Assembly: GCA_028583415.1 (NCBI GenBank)
Contig: CM053269.1
Location: 55,851,007 to 55,915,006, forward strand
Direction of reading: 5' to 3'
Length of the DNA stretch: 64,000 nucleotides
From: Protea cynaroides
Lineage: Eukaryota; Streptophyta; Magnoliopsida; Proteales; Proteaceae
Position numbers and translations under genes: made by a program. Positions 48,501-58,037 of the stretch are shown piece by piece; within the stretch, counting starts at the first letter, position 1, and every line of letters begins with the position of its first letter. The notes under the pieces are model-generated. The model worked only from the letters and a program-made list of their open reading frames with translations. It was not told where the DNA came from and did no database searches.

Positions 48501-50038
48501 TCGTTGCTCCCGAAGGCACCCCTCTCTTTCAAGAGGATTCGTGGCCGGCCTCCGATGATAACGACAAAAGCGAGAACTGACTTCATCGCCAGGCTGCATC
48601 ATCTTACATCTCAAAATTCATAAATATAACCTTGTTCTGATATTGATTGGTTCAGTGCAATTAGTTTATAAAGCTGAGGCAGTGGTGGTTGTAAATTCAC
48701 TAGGCATGCATTTTGGAGTACCGAGTGGCCCAATATTACTCTCTGGGAAGCTCTCGAATGTTGGTCCTTCTGCTAATTTTTTGGATCTTCTGGATTGAAA
48801 CAGTTGATTTCGGCAGCAATGATGTATGAGGCTGAATGTTAGGAACAGTAAAGAAATAACATATAAACAATTTTTTTTTTATGCAACACATAAACAAAAA
48901 TAGTGTGGCTGAAATGAAGGTGTTGAGATGGATGAGTGATGAAACTAGAAAAAAAAAACATCGAATGAACTAATTAGACCTAATTTAGGAGTAGCTCCAA
49001 TACTTGATAAGTTGTGAGAAATTCGTTTGAGGTGGCATACATGTGCAATGGAGGCCTTTGAATGCTTCAGTACAGAGGGATGATTTAATTCAAAAAGGAA
49101 CTAAACGTGCCAGGTGTAGGTCTAAAATAACTCTAGAAGAAGTGGTTTGGAAAGACATGCTTTTGCTTGGGTCTAGAAACAAGTATGGCTTTGATTGAAG
49201 CTGATTGGAGGAAAATGATCCATTTAGCTGAACCCATTTTGATTTTAGTTAGGTTAAAACAGTTGGTTTCGGAGAAACTTGTAATTAACCCCCCTGTCAC
49301 CCTCCCCAAAGTTGCATCAAGACGTTTAGACATCTATTTTATTTTCCTGTTATTTTTTCCCTCTACATTGTTAGTTAATTTAAATTTGTATCCCTATTGT
49401 AGGAAAAAAGGAGGGGGTCAAAAAAAAAAATAAAAAAAAAAGAAGGAGAGAAGGTCTTAAGCTGACAGAGGGTCTTGATGGGTAGTTCGTGTGCTTTTGG
49501 TATGCTGAACACCAATTCTTATGCATTTCAGGAATCATGTGTTTTTATAAAACATCAGAAGTTCTAACAATTCCGAAGGCCCAACAGAAATACAAAGAGA
49601 AAGAAAGAGGGAGAGAAGAAGGGGGGGGGTGTGGATTTCTTAGTAAGTTCCAATTAGTTGGGGTAGTACCTTTGTAGAAATTATGGCCCCTTTCCTTTCT
49701 AGTTGTAGAATGCCTGATTGGGAACAAACTTCTCAGAACCCTTTTGACAGGACCTAAGCAAATAAATCCTCTTGCACATTCTGACTATTTTTGTCATGAA
49801 TTTTTTTTTTTATACTGTAATTGTCTGATTCATGATCTTACAAGCTTGGTTACAGGTGCTAGCATTTGCAGCTGCGCTCGAGTCTCGTAAAGTAACCGCA
49901 AGTATAAGACAGACACGTGGCCTTGATGCAAGTGCAGCTTGTGGTCAACTCAGGAACGAGTTCCAAAAGAGCCCTCTTTCTGCCTTGGATGAATCCGAAT
50001 CTGAATCCAAATCTCAATCAATTGTCTCGGTTGGTTGA
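24569..50038 (+). CDS. RlmN-like radical SAM RNA methyltransferase, organelle-type (10 exons, 418 aa)
   Basis: Predicted adenine-C2 methyltransferase of rRNA/tRNA (RlmN/Cfr family), acting through an Fe-S cluster and S-adenosylmethionine. My exons are 24569-24781, 24941-25016, 25124-25221, 26605-26706, 26836-26922, 27025-27141, 40296-40399, 46007-46146, 46264-46400 and 49856-50038. All are GT-AG and in phase, 1257 nt in total. The first ~50 residues are Ser/Pro/Arg-rich without acids, like a plastid or mitochondrial transit peptide. The cluster motif is C166-P-L-R-C170-S-F-C173. C159 seven residues before it, and C387 in TRGLDASAACGQL, match the two catalytic cysteines of RlmN (E. coli C118, C355). 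GMGEP is at 211-215 and VSLHAPN follows exon 7. The coding part is intact even though introns 6 and 7 are 13,154 and 5,607 bp. The Ser-rich end is family-variable. Target RNA and compartment are inferred. Confidence 0.93.
27743..28233. mobile_element. MULE-type MITE in RlmN intron 6
   Basis: The left end CATAGTTGTCAAGGCATCAC followed by CTAGGTGCCGCCTAGGC is mirrored by GGATGCCTAGGCAGGCGACT near 28155 and by GCCTTGTCGACTTAACAATTATG at the right end. This CATAGTTGTCAAGGCG-type terminus is common in plant genomes. Non-coding, AT-rich centre. Confidence 0.6.
28496..28510 (+). other. Primer-binding site (initiator-Met tRNA)
   Basis: TGGTATCAGAGCCAC lies directly after the 5' LTR. This is the standard plant Copia primer-binding sequence. 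Confidence 0.9.
29228..29960 (+). pseudogene. Copia-type Gag fragment of the gag-only element (broken)
   Basis: Translation begins MSSDITSAGMDFYKMENLTI at 29228 but meets TGA at 29330-29332, at the tryptophan of the usual LMWSRA context. A shift of reading frame near 29352-29360 follows, after which RGLSGYLTRAKTKP to DPFPTLEQAYAMVQLEDQRR (to about 29875) is open. The visible domain is the UBN2-type gag of Copia elements. The reading frame is therefore interrupted twice although the LTRs are identical. No zinc knuckle is visible after it. Confidence 0.85.
30235..30570 (-). pseudogene. Unrecognised coding remnant, 3' part (split by the chromovirus)
   Basis: On the minus strand the frame through RMAASSLYSDLYP and LQYVDDAIYRAAMEDFEHFF (about 30540-30290) has protein-like composition, and ends near 30260. 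The sequence on the far side of the chromovirus (36294 onward) carries a second Gly/Ser/Tyr-rich remnant in the same orientation (37500-37767). The two probably belonged to one host sequence, such as the C-terminal region of a transposase or a cellular gene. I cannot name it. Confidence 0.4.
30571..36293 (-). mobile_element. Degenerate chromovirus-type Ty3/Gypsy retrotransposon (5.7 kb)
   Basis: Direct LTRs lie at 30571-31192 (3' LTR on this strand) and 35680-36293 (5' LTR). They start TGATG, end CATCA, and differ at many positions, so the insertion is old. Flanking GGCCG and GGCCA are a probable 5-bp duplication with one mutation. A degenerate initiator-Met primer site (CATCAGAGCTATGG on the minus strand, about 35657-35675) adjoins the 5' LTR. 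Minus-strand order is gag, zinc knuckle, protease, reverse transcriptase, RNase H, integrase, chromodomain. This order and the chromodomain mark it as a chromovirus. It is in intron 6 of the RlmN-like gene, antisense to it. Confidence 0.93.
31193..35670 (-). pseudogene. Gag-Pol remnant of the chromovirus, many stops and frameshifts
   Basis: The pieces can be read in several frames of the minus strand. Gag lies about 35243-35577. A zinc knuckle CYHCLQTGHYAKFC (CX2CX4HX4C) is near 34795-34836. A protease-like ILDSVS is near 34520. Reverse transcriptase covers about 33905-33214, with VVYFDDIL retaining the DD pair. RNase H (KVATDASHVGAGGVLSQ) is at about 33000. An integrase zinc-binding part is at 32229-32447 and an integrase core with FHPQTDGQT at about 32030-31700. 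A chromodomain with FLIKWKGQPAYEHIWI is near 31270. The frames change at least five times, so no functional polyprotein can be made. Confidence 0.9.
36312..37487. mobile_element. MULE-type non-autonomous element (1.18 kb)
   Basis: The left end AAGGTTCGAGGTGCCGGTTT and the right end (reverse complement) ATGGTTCGAGGTTTCGGTAG are inverted repeats. Both are followed by more GAAACC-rich similarity. The flanking direct repeat GCTCATAACC / GCTTATAACC (36302-36311 and 37488-37497, one mismatch) fits the 9-10 bp duplication of Mutator-like elements. Inside, 36671-36812 is a strong hairpin. It interrupts the unknown coding remnant that continues at 37498. Confidence 0.75.
36671..36812. repeat. Strong internal hairpin
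   Basis: ACCGGAGCATAACTCCTTTA at the left pairs with the reverse of AATGAAGGAGTTACACTCCGG at the right. CGGATTCAAGCAATCTCAAA pairs with TCCGAGATTGCTTGAATCCG. The loop is about 35 bp. It may be a separate MITE nested in the 36312-37487 element. Confidence 0.75.
37498..37800 (-). pseudogene. Unrecognised coding remnant, 5' part
   Basis: The minus-strand frame reads QADESMDIDILSLSNNLGGL then SLGDSTGYGQWHAPSL, ENPGSE, one stop codon (37567-37569), then SAYGGNYSGFTGIGEYNSFS in the same frame. The single in-frame stop in an otherwise Gly/Ser/Tyr-rich open frame suggests recent loss of coding function. Companion to the remnant at 30235-30570. Not identified. Confidence 0.4.
37801..39333. other. Intron 6 sequence of the RlmN-like gene, no gene seen
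   Basis: AT-rich, no coding remnant recognised. A GAAATATTG/CGATATTTC-rich piece at about 38360-38470 resembles the degenerate GAAACC repeats elsewhere in the window. Confidence 0.5.
39342..39540. mobile_element. 199-bp MITE with 8-bp target duplication
   Basis: The element runs from CAAGGTACTAAATCTTGGTT to CGAAACCTAGAACTATG and is bounded by CTCACATG at 39334-39341 and 39541-39548. The ends are loosely inverted (CAAGGTACTAAATCTTGGTTTC against CATAGTTCTAGGTTTCGATT). The interior is rich in GAAACC/GGTTTC, like the elements at 36312 and 55325. Confidence 0.75.
40867..43932 (-). mobile_element. RTE-clade LINE, nearly full length (3.07 kb)
   Basis: Bounded by a perfect 19-bp duplication GAAGGACAAAAATAACAAA at 40848-40866 and 43933-43951. 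On the minus strand the 3' end has ATGTAGCCGACCCCATTTAG followed by TTGGGATAAGGCTTTGTT and a short TTGTTGTTTGTT tail, typical of plant RTE elements. Endonuclease pieces lie at 43585-42934 (IISAYAPQVG, EGTSTLDFVTVYDLSIINTY, SQINFFLTRRSD). Reverse transcriptase lies at 42231-41285 (NDKGD/NYRGIKLMSH, MVFIDLEKAYDRVP, FADDIVLIDE). Stops and frame changes separate the pieces, so it is dead although complete in length. It lies in intron 7 of the RlmN-like gene, antisense. Confidence 0.93.
41285..43585 (-). pseudogene. Endonuclease-reverse transcriptase ORF of the RTE LINE (broken)
   Basis: The single ORF normally encodes an apurinic endonuclease followed by reverse transcriptase. Here it can be read in at least four open pieces on the minus strand: 43585-43304, 43260-42934, 42231-42031 and 42021-41285, the last in two frames. 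The catalytic FADD motif is intact. The C-terminal tail continues to about 40900 with further stops. Confidence 0.88.
44649..44816 (+). mobile_element. Au-type SINE in RlmN intron 7
   Basis: Begins TCTGAGGGCGAGCCTTGGTG with A-box CTTGGTGTGATGG and B-box GGTTCGAAAC. It ends GGGGTAAGGCTGGGTACATT...CTTGTGCACTGGGATGCCCTTTC, the plant Au SINE layout. It is flanked by an 18-bp duplication, TAGAGATAACACCAATTC at 44631-44648 and TAGAGATAATACCAATTC at 44817-44834, with one mismatch. Confidence 0.92.
45690..45840 (-). mobile_element. Possible second tRNA-derived SINE (antisense)
   Basis: Read on the minus strand it starts GCTAGGGCCCATTTTGGTGT followed by GGTGGTAAC (A-box-like) and then GGGTTTGAGTTTGACC (degenerate B-box), and continues about 90 bp. 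It differs from the Au copies, and I could not define a target duplication, so the call is tentative. Confidence 0.4.
48300..48600. other. Possible mitochondrial-DNA insertion
   Basis: The base composition rises in GC and the texture changes for about 300 bp, with stretches such as GGGCGCACTTCAAGCTCTAG and GGTCGTTGCTCCCGAAGGCA. It resembles plant mitochondrial spacer DNA and not the surrounding transposons. No mitochondrial gene is recognised, so this is only an impression. Confidence 0.25.
48895..49250 (+). pseudogene. 5'-truncated RTE LINE, C-terminal remnant
   Basis: Plus-strand translation gives VAEMKVLRWMSDETR near 48905, then IRLRWH, and further on GLETSMALIEADWRKMIHLA (49167-49226). 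These are the conserved C-terminal words of plant RTE reverse transcriptase ORFs. Stops and frame changes separate them. It is a different copy from the LINE at 40867 and in the opposite orientation. Confidence 0.75.
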
Positions 50039-50940
50039 TGCCTGTGAAACACTAGATTGTAAGAACCTTCGTCGGCTCGCCAGATGGAACACCATTTTGC
50101 ATCTGCAAGTCGGTGTTTAAGAGGAAAGGAGAGTTGTTGATGATTGGCGATGTTGCATCTGCATCAGCAAGTGCATCTAAGAGCTAGAAGGCAAGCAGAG
50201 GTTATCCTCTGCCGTTGCAGCATTGCCGGATAAACAAGAAACGGTTATGCAATTTGCTATGTGGCCATACTACACTGAATGTAGCTTGAGTTATAGAGAT
50301 GTCATCTATAGACTGATGAGAAATCATGAAAACAATAAGCTGCTGGCTTTACTAATTTGTAGATTCCTGTGAACAAAGGTACCAAAAAAAGGCAAGAACT
50401 CTCCATCAGTGGAGCCTGTGAACGGAAATTTGGTCAATCACACCCCCCCTCCACACCCCCCAAACCAAATCCCTCTTTCTGCCTTGGATGAATCCGAATC
50501 CAAATCTCAATCAATTGTCTCGGTTGGTTGATGCCTGTGAAACACTAGATGTAAGAACCTTCGTCGGCTCGCCAGATGGAACACCATTTTGCATCTGCAA
50601 GTCGGTGTTTAAGAGGAAAGGAGAGTTTGTTGATGATTGGCGATGTTGCATCTGCATCAGCAAGTGCATCTAAGAGCTAGAAGGCAAGCAGAGGTTATCC
50701 TCTGCCGTTGCAGCATTGCCAGATAAACAAGAAACGGTTATGCAATTTGCTATGTGGCCATACTACACTGAATGTAGCTTGAGTTATAGAGATGTCATCT
50801 ATAGACTGATGAGAAATCATGAAAACAATAAGCTGCTGGCTTTACTAATTTGTAGATTCCTGTGAACAAAGGTACCAAAAAAAGGCAAGAACTCTCCATC
50901 AGTGGAGCCTGTGATCGGAAATTTGGTCAATTACACCCCC
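49972..50940. repeat. Tandem duplication of the 3' end of the RlmN-like gene (499-bp unit)
   Basis: CCCTCTTTCTGCCTTGGATG starts copy 1 at 49972 (inside the last exon) and copy 2 at 50471. The copies run almost identically through the stop codon and the 3' UTR to the CACACCCCCC / TACACCCCCC ends near 50450 and 50940. The few differences include a GAATCT codon pair in copy 1, and GATTGTAAG against GATGTAAG. The coding frame of the gene uses copy 1, so copy 2 is downstream or in an alternative 3' UTR. Confidence 0.93.
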
Positions 50941-51309
50941 CAAACATTTTAAGATTGACCGTTGATTGGTTCTCATAAAGAAAAGGATACTCAAATCACC
51001 AAAAACAAAAGATTGATCCTCGTCAAATCAACCAGCTAGCTAATGCAAGCAACAGATTAACATTCCAGTACAGTAGGACGAAAACAGAGTACCATTCCAG
51101 TACAGTAAGAAGAAACATAAATACGGCCGCTCAAGGGGTTCTTCGGGTTCTTCAATCACACAAGAAATGGAACCATGAAATTGCACATAACCCTACAGAG
51201 ATGAAGACCTCCAGATGCAAGTTGGATAGCCGAAAGTTGAAAAAGACAGTTACAAAGGAGAAGCTTAGATACTGGTAGTCTCCGCCCACATCTTTGCTTT
51301 TCATCTTTC

Positions 51310-54300
51310 TTATCTGCTGCGTCTGGGGGACAAGTCAGCAGACCTTGACCGTGATCCAGATGGAGATCTTGAAGCACCACCTCCAGGGGATCTCCAACCT
51401 ACCTGTGCTCCCTCCGCATCATACATGGGCTTCCTGCAACCAACGCTTGGCATATGAATATGTATTTCACCAATAAACTCGGGCAAAGACCATCAAGATG
51501 GTCACAGAAATATACTGAGAAAAAAAAAACTTATGTCAAGGAATTAGAGTAGGAAGTAGGAAAGAGTCCAGCCCTGGAGCAGCAGCTCAACCATGATACA
51601 AGGAAAAGTGGAATCCACATCCGATTCTGATATCAAGTAAAACTCACGGGAATCAATAAAAACCCTAAATAAAGCCCGGTTGGAATCAGGAATCAGGAAC
51701 AGTTAATTCTGGTCAGAATCGGCCGGGATTGGCGAAACAGATGGTCTAGCGGTTAGTCCCAAAACCATGGATCCCCCAGTACATCCCATTCAGCCTTCAA
51801 TAATATAGAAATAAGAAGATCTTCCAACTGTCATAACGCAGCTTAGAAACCAACCACTGTCTGATAAGCAGCCCAGGAAAGTATGACTGCTTGCTATGGG
51901 GGGGCACTTGAAAGTGCAATAGATGCTTATCTGTATTTGACTGTGACTTGAAAAGGATACTTACTCATTATAATCCTTGCCACCTTGATCTCTATCAGCA
52001 TCACCATAGCCTGGTGAATATGACCGTCTCTGCACATGTTCATCTCGTTCCGGTGGAAGATCCCCTGGGGATCTTGAGCGATCTGCATGCCTTCTCCTTG
52101 GAGAGACGGAATAGTCATCTCGCCGTCTTGGAGCAGGAGAATAGGATCTAATAAAATCAATGAAAATGCATATATTTTCTTTAGCACAAACATCTCATTG
52201 TACCAGGTTGGAATTTAATTATTATCTAAGCAGCTTACCTTGAGCGGTATCGGCTCCTAGAAGGTGGAGGGTAACGAGGGGAACGGGAACGGGAACGTCC
52301 TGAAAACATGTAACGTGTAAAGCATTACTTATAAAGAGAGAGAGAGAGAGAGAGAGAGGGGGGGAGGATCACAGGTTAATAATTCCAACAGAAACAACCA
52401 TCCGAACCAATACAGTAAACAGAGAGAAGAAAGTGCGTGTGTGTAACCCTGCCAAAGATCACCTTTCTCCCCATTCATTTTTGGTTTACCCTTAGCCCAA
52501 TTCCTCTAATCTGGCATCATGCCACCATCCTGAATGGTCCAATGGCGGCATCCAACACAAATACCCACATCACATAAAAAACATCTCCTCCAATAGACTA
52601 ATATTTGCTCAGATTCCCATCCTTTCTAATTATCAGGAATAGCAAAAATGAAATTTCACCTCCCATCAGAATCTGTCCTAAATCACTTAATTCTTTTTTT
52701 CTTTAATTACTTTTAATTCATCTAATCTTCCATCTCAATATCCTCAATTAAGCTACACTAATTTTCTGCATGTGTTGTTTCTTTTGTCTCTTAAAATTCA
52801 GCACCATAAAATATTGCAGGTCTTATAGCTATCCAATATTTAGTTGGAAAAAAGTATATAAATTGAACCCGATTTTTTTTTAAAACAAATCCTTTTGCTC
52901 TGAGTACTCAAATAGGACATGGATATGGAGGCATCTGAGCAGGCCACAGAACTCATTCACCACAACCAAATCAAACACAGATGAAATAACAAAAAAAGGA
53001 AAAGGGGATCGATACTTTTTTTCCCCCTTTTCCGAAGAGGTAATAGAAGAATAGGAGAACAACAAACTTTGCCTACCAAATGAAATTTTATAAGGTTGTG
53101 TCTAGTTACAAGGAAGTATATCAAATTTGAGTTGGTAAAGTTGTCTACCATTTTGGCATGATTTGCCTACCATACCAAATTTCAGAATTTTTAAGGTTGT
53201 GTCTACCATTTCACAAATTCATAAGCTAATTCTAAAAAATTTCCATTAAAATTCTGAAAGTAGGTACCCAAAAGATGTCAAGCTTACCATAGTATGAGGA
53301 TCGTCGTCCTCCATAACCAGAACCCCCACTGCATGTTGTACAATCAAGGACAATTTAGGTAAGAAACAAAGTAACATAGTTTAATTGAACATATTGATAC
53401 ACAATTATTTGATAACAGAACAGAGGATATACGATGTACCTCGTCCTGGATCTGTTACGCATGTCCTCTGGCCTTTTCCTAGTCTCTGCAGCAACAACCA
53501 CAGTTAGCTCTCTTCCACAAAAAAGTTGCCCATTCATATGATACTGAGCCTCTTTAGCATCAAAAGGATCCACAAACTGCACAAATGCAAAGCCACGAGG
53601 TTCCCTGCATGGGAGATGTACAAAATCATGATGGTAAGTACCAAAACAAGAAAAAGTGCAACTTGTGGATAAAATGAGGAGATTCACTTGAGGAAGTTCT
53701 CAAAAGAAAAATCAGCAAACAAAGTTGCTGCAATGTCATTTCACTTAGTATGCCTTACCTATAAATCAACCATAGCGCATTCACAAGAAATGCACCTAGT
53801 TTAACTTAAAAGCAGTTAGCAATCCAAGCTTAGTGGCTGACCTTTCCTTCTATGGTCAAGTATGTCAGCAACTTCAAAAAATGCAATGACTTGAAAATTC
53901 TTCACATGCTTGTGAATATATTGTACTTGAAATCAACGTTGCTCCAAATTTAAATCTTCTCATGCAATCACCCTTCAATTTGACGTTCAATCTCCTTCCC
54001 CATCAAACTTCTATTGGTGTGTGAATTATATAATTTCTCTTCATACAGGAATATCCTTCAATGAACATTACTCTTTAACACCCTTGAGGAGACCCATAAT
54101 TTAGGCAATGCAAAACAGTAAGCCTTCAGCAGGGCTTGGGCTTGTTTTAACTTCAAACCAACATAGCCCCTGACAAACCAGTTCAGAAAAGTAATTCATA
54201 CTAAGAAAAGCATAAACCAATTTATTTGACAGAAGAAACTTTCTCCATACCACAGTCATGTACTGTGATCAAAGACCCAAAAAATCATATAGTAGTAGAG

Positions 54301-54872
54301 CAAGCAACAGTTATATGAGAACAAGCAGCAGTAACTGCTATGGTTGGATCAACTTTGACAGCTGCAGATAGCTAAATAGCTAGATAGGTAGATAGTAAGA
54401 TAGTAAGATAGATACAAAGAGAGTGTGAGATAACAGAAGAAGCAGGCCAAAATTGAAAAGAAGCTGAAGCATGAAAAATCTCACCCTGTGTAATAATCTT
54501 TTGGCAGATACACATCCCTTACCGGTCCAAATCTTTCAAATGGAACTCGGAGATCTTCAGGTCTGCAAACACCAACAGATATATGCTAAAACTAGATTCA
54601 TGAAAAATATCATGGGGTGGGATGATTTCAAGAAAAACACACAAAAAAATAATTTTACGAGATGATACATTGTTAAGGACACTGACTGAGCTACAATCAC
54701 TTAAAAGGAAAAGTTACCTGGAACTAAGAGGAACATTTCGAACCAAAAGACTTCCATGATTCTGCTCTTTCCGTCCACCATATCCACCATATCCCCTTTG
54801 TGGGGGACTCCTTCCTCTACCCCCATATCCTCTCCTTGGAGGACTATAATACGGTGGACTGTACCTCCGCAT
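51310..54872 (-). CDS. SC35-like SR splicing factor, SCL30/SCL33 type (268 aa)
   Basis: Nuclear pre-mRNA splicing regulator that binds RNA through one RRM and contacts other SR proteins through its RS tail. Coding exons on the minus strand: 54872-54718, 54562-54485, 53604-53440, 53328-53288, 52299-52239, 52147-51965, 51433-51310. All are GT-AG and in phase, 807 nt. The N-terminal extension MRRYSPPYYSPPRRGYGGRG marks the plant SCL subgroup. RNP2 is LLVRNV (42-47) and RNP1 is RGFAFVQF (81-88). The C-terminal half is rich in RS, SP and RD pairs (RSRSRSPRYPPPSRSRYRSR). The intron between exons 2 and 3 of the RRM (53605-54484) is long, as is usual in genes of this family, where it often carries regulated alternative exons. 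No lesion is seen. Confidence 0.95.
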
Positions 54873-55324
54873 GGTAAAGCTGAAATGAAACATACATATT
54901 TTTTCAAATATTGTACTCAAGACTTAGAAAATGGGAATATTTAAATCTAAACAAAATAATGACTGAAAATATAACAAAAAAAGGAACACGATGCACAAGC
55001 TTAAAAGCCTGGTTTTACTTTTAGTGAAGGATCAACATCTCTTTACTCCATCAGTTTCAGAGTCACAAATGTACTGCAACTATATACCAAGATGAAAGTA
55101 ATATCAAAGCCTTAGGAAACATTGTATGGTCTCAACAGTAGCAACAACCATATGCTCACAAGTATAACCATATTCACGCACTCAAAGCATTCTTCTGAGT
55201 CGGCTTGTGAAATTAGACTCCCTGGTGTTCATGATGATTATTAAAAAGGCTTCCATTTTGGTGCAATGTTTGGAAGATTGGAAACCAGGAGAAAATAATT
55301 TCAGAATCCACAATGGTTAGCAGG

Positions 55325-56072
55325 CTTAGTTCAGAAATTCGGCCAAAATTTCGGATTTCAGCCAAAACCTCTCGGTTTTGATCAAATCCGAAACAAACCA
55401 TGATGCCGGTACCTTTTTTACATAAATTCGGTCCGAATTTATGGTTTCGGCCAGAATTTCGGTCCAAAATCTTGATTCGATCGATATTTGAACAAAACCG
55501 GTTTGAACAAATACAAACCACAAAAAGTTTTTAACTATTTTAATTTATGAGCTAGGCCCATTGCTGACGTTAGTCACTTTTTTTTCTTTTTGGTAAAAGT
55601 AACGTCAGTCACACCACCCAATCTGTAGTGAACTTTGCATCCCAGCTATCTACTTTATAGCATTTTGTCTTCTTTCAATTTTTTTAGGTAATCCATGTGG
55701 GACTAAAAGACTAAAAGAAATGTTTGTTACCAAGTTTTCCTTCTTATAATATTGTGATTTTTTTTCAATTCTATAAAAGTATCCATGTGGGACTAAAAGC
55801 TATAAGGGTGTTTTTTGTATTTTTGTTCTTCTTTCCATTGAGTTAAAGGTTCATGTGGGACTAAAAGGAGAAAAATAATATTAAATACAAAACAAAATAG
55901 ACACGTGTCTCTATCTTAACAGAATCTCTCTCTTAGTCTCTCGATCTGTTGATCCGAAACTATATATATATATATTTTTTTACCATGTTTCACCGAAATT
56001 TGGGCCGAAATCATCGAAATTTTAGTTTTTGGCCTGGCCGAAACCCGGCACGAAACCGAAATTACAATCCTT
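55325..56072. mobile_element. MULE-like non-autonomous element in the SR leader intron
   Basis: Exact 9-bp direct repeat GTTAGCAGG at 55316-55324 and 56073-56081. The termini CTTAGTTCAGAAATTCGGCC and (reverse complement) AAGGATTGTAATTTCGGTTT are weakly inverted. The body is rich in GAAACC/GAAATTTCGG words. Three spaced copies of CATGTGGGACTAAAAG lie at about 55694, 55782 and 55851. Confidence 0.75.
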
Positions 56073-57981
56073 GTTAGCAGGGCAGCATGCCACAAAAGTT
56101 GCACAAGATTCATTTTCAATATATGGTCATATATATGACATATCAAGGAAAGGGCAGAAGAACAGAACAAGCAAAATAAGGGGGAAAAGGATAGAACTTT
56201 CCATGTAAGGTTATTCTCACAATTTGTCTCAGAAATTGACGGAAGGTTCCTTCCACAGTTACCATTGATTGACAAATGCGACCTAATGATTTATTTGATC
56301 TCAAGGTTACATGAAATTGTGAAACTAATCCCACCCTAGCTATGATCTCGATCCTTAGCACCAATTTTCTGTTCTACTTCTTCAGTGAAAATGCAGGACG
56401 GAATAAATGAAATACAGAGATGAAAGAGGTGGTCTATCAGATAGAATGGTTTAACTATAACATTCATTACTAATTTCTAATTTTGTTACAAACGAAAACA
56501 ACAGGCCAATCCTTCTATTAAAGCAATTATATGGAGTAATGGTGGTGCCTGTATGCATTATGTATGTGCTTGAAATAATAACAAACTTATTAGAAAATAA
56601 CAGCAACCTTATAATAACAAGATGAAAGTAGCACATTACCAACTCCACACCACCACAAAGGGAAGCCACAACAAGAAAGAGGGGAAAAAGGAAAAAAGGA
56701 AACAAAAGGCTACAATCCCATTAAGATAAAAAGCCCCATAACATGAACACACTTGCTTCACCAGCTCATCCACTATGCCATTTCTTTCTTTTGGCTTCAA
56801 TGCTTGATCAAATAATCACTCTCCAAGGCCAGTCCTTCACTAGTCAGAGCACAGGTGGTGCAAGCTATACCAAAGGCCAAAAGAGAAAGTATCTAATTCC
56901 CTCACCAAAGATTAAGGATGAGATAAATAGAAAGCTGACCAAGACCACTTAACAGAAAAGCATGACACACGCTCAAACAGTAAAAATTAAAATGGCAAAA
57001 ACAGAAGGTTCAGACGTCCAGGAAAATATCCAATCAAAATTTCCTGGGAGGATCATTGCCATTGACTATGTTTTCTGTCGATCAGACAGGCCACAGCATG
57101 GAGAATATGCTGTAGATCTGAGTGAGAAAAACTCTGCACCTTAACGGAACATGGTCCCAAACGAAAGTATGATCAAATATCAACTCTGATAGGAAAGGAA
57201 CAGGATATGATTGCTCCTAAGTTCCTTACATCAATGCCAACAATCCTTTTGTATAAACTGCAACTCTAGGCAGTAACCTTTACATTTTTCCCTTTCAATT
57301 GATTACAAAAATTATTTGCAAAAATGCAGGAAGGCAAGTAAACAAAAACCCAGGAAAAAAAAAACATTATAATGTCCAAAACATTTGGCATGAAATATAG
57401 GATTAATCTTTGAGTACAACAACAATAAATTCTATTTATTTCTTATAAAAATAAAATTAAGCAACATATCATTGAAACAGTAGCATTCACAATGGACACC
57501 TTCATTGGGGGTGGGGGGATCCCTGATTACAGTTTGAAGTGGAATAACTGCTGGCAACTACCTGCAATTTCAACACTCAAATAGCAACCAAGGGCACTTC
57601 CACCATGCAAACTTCCCTAAAAGAGTAAAACCTTTCTTTCAGAACACTGTCCTGCATAGCAGGGCGTAATTTTTGTTAATTGAGTGGCTTAGCTGACTGT
57701 GAAAGTGGGGAAACAGTAGAAATATTGCCAATTCTAGTTCTTAAATTCCAAGAACAGTGAAATCATTCCTTTGGATGATAAAACGGTCAAACTTGAAGTT
57801 CACTGCCCGAGTATGAAAGGCAGAAAAATCGGGGACACCTCCCAATAGTCCGACGAGCTAGTGGGTGGATCTTTTGAGTGGGAAGCAGGCTAGTCCTCAC
57901 AGGCTGGCAGCTGCAACGCAAGCAACATTTTGCCACCACCAAAGAAGTAAAAAAATCCAGAACCATCATCCCTTTGATGTG

Positions 57982-58037
57982 CAAATATGTGCCAAGAAGC
58001 CAAAACAATGCAAATATGTGCCAAGAAGCCAAAACAA
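57982..58037. repeat. 29-bp tandem duplication
   Basis: CAAATATGTGCCAAGAAGCC followed by AAAACAATG is repeated head to tail at 57982 and 58011, the second copy slightly shorter. Confidence 0.9.

Larger units (their letters stand above)
46401..49855. other. RlmN intron 9 (3.5 kb) with mixed insertions
   Basis: It holds a poly-G run of about 24 bases (46979-47002). A region at 47640-47760 repeats TTTCAGTGCAATTTCAG. A short open frame at 47878-48090 (PPLEVDVPKEDVEDQPKEVF) is perhaps a retrotransposon polyprotein shard. The intron also has a possible organelle-derived block (48300-48600) and a truncated LINE (48895-49250). All are listed separately where supported. Confidence 0.55.

Noticed and set aside
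56743..57144. Two consecutive 60-69 aa plus-strand ORFs
   Set aside because: Short, without a domain, antisense in the SR leader intron. Expected by chance.
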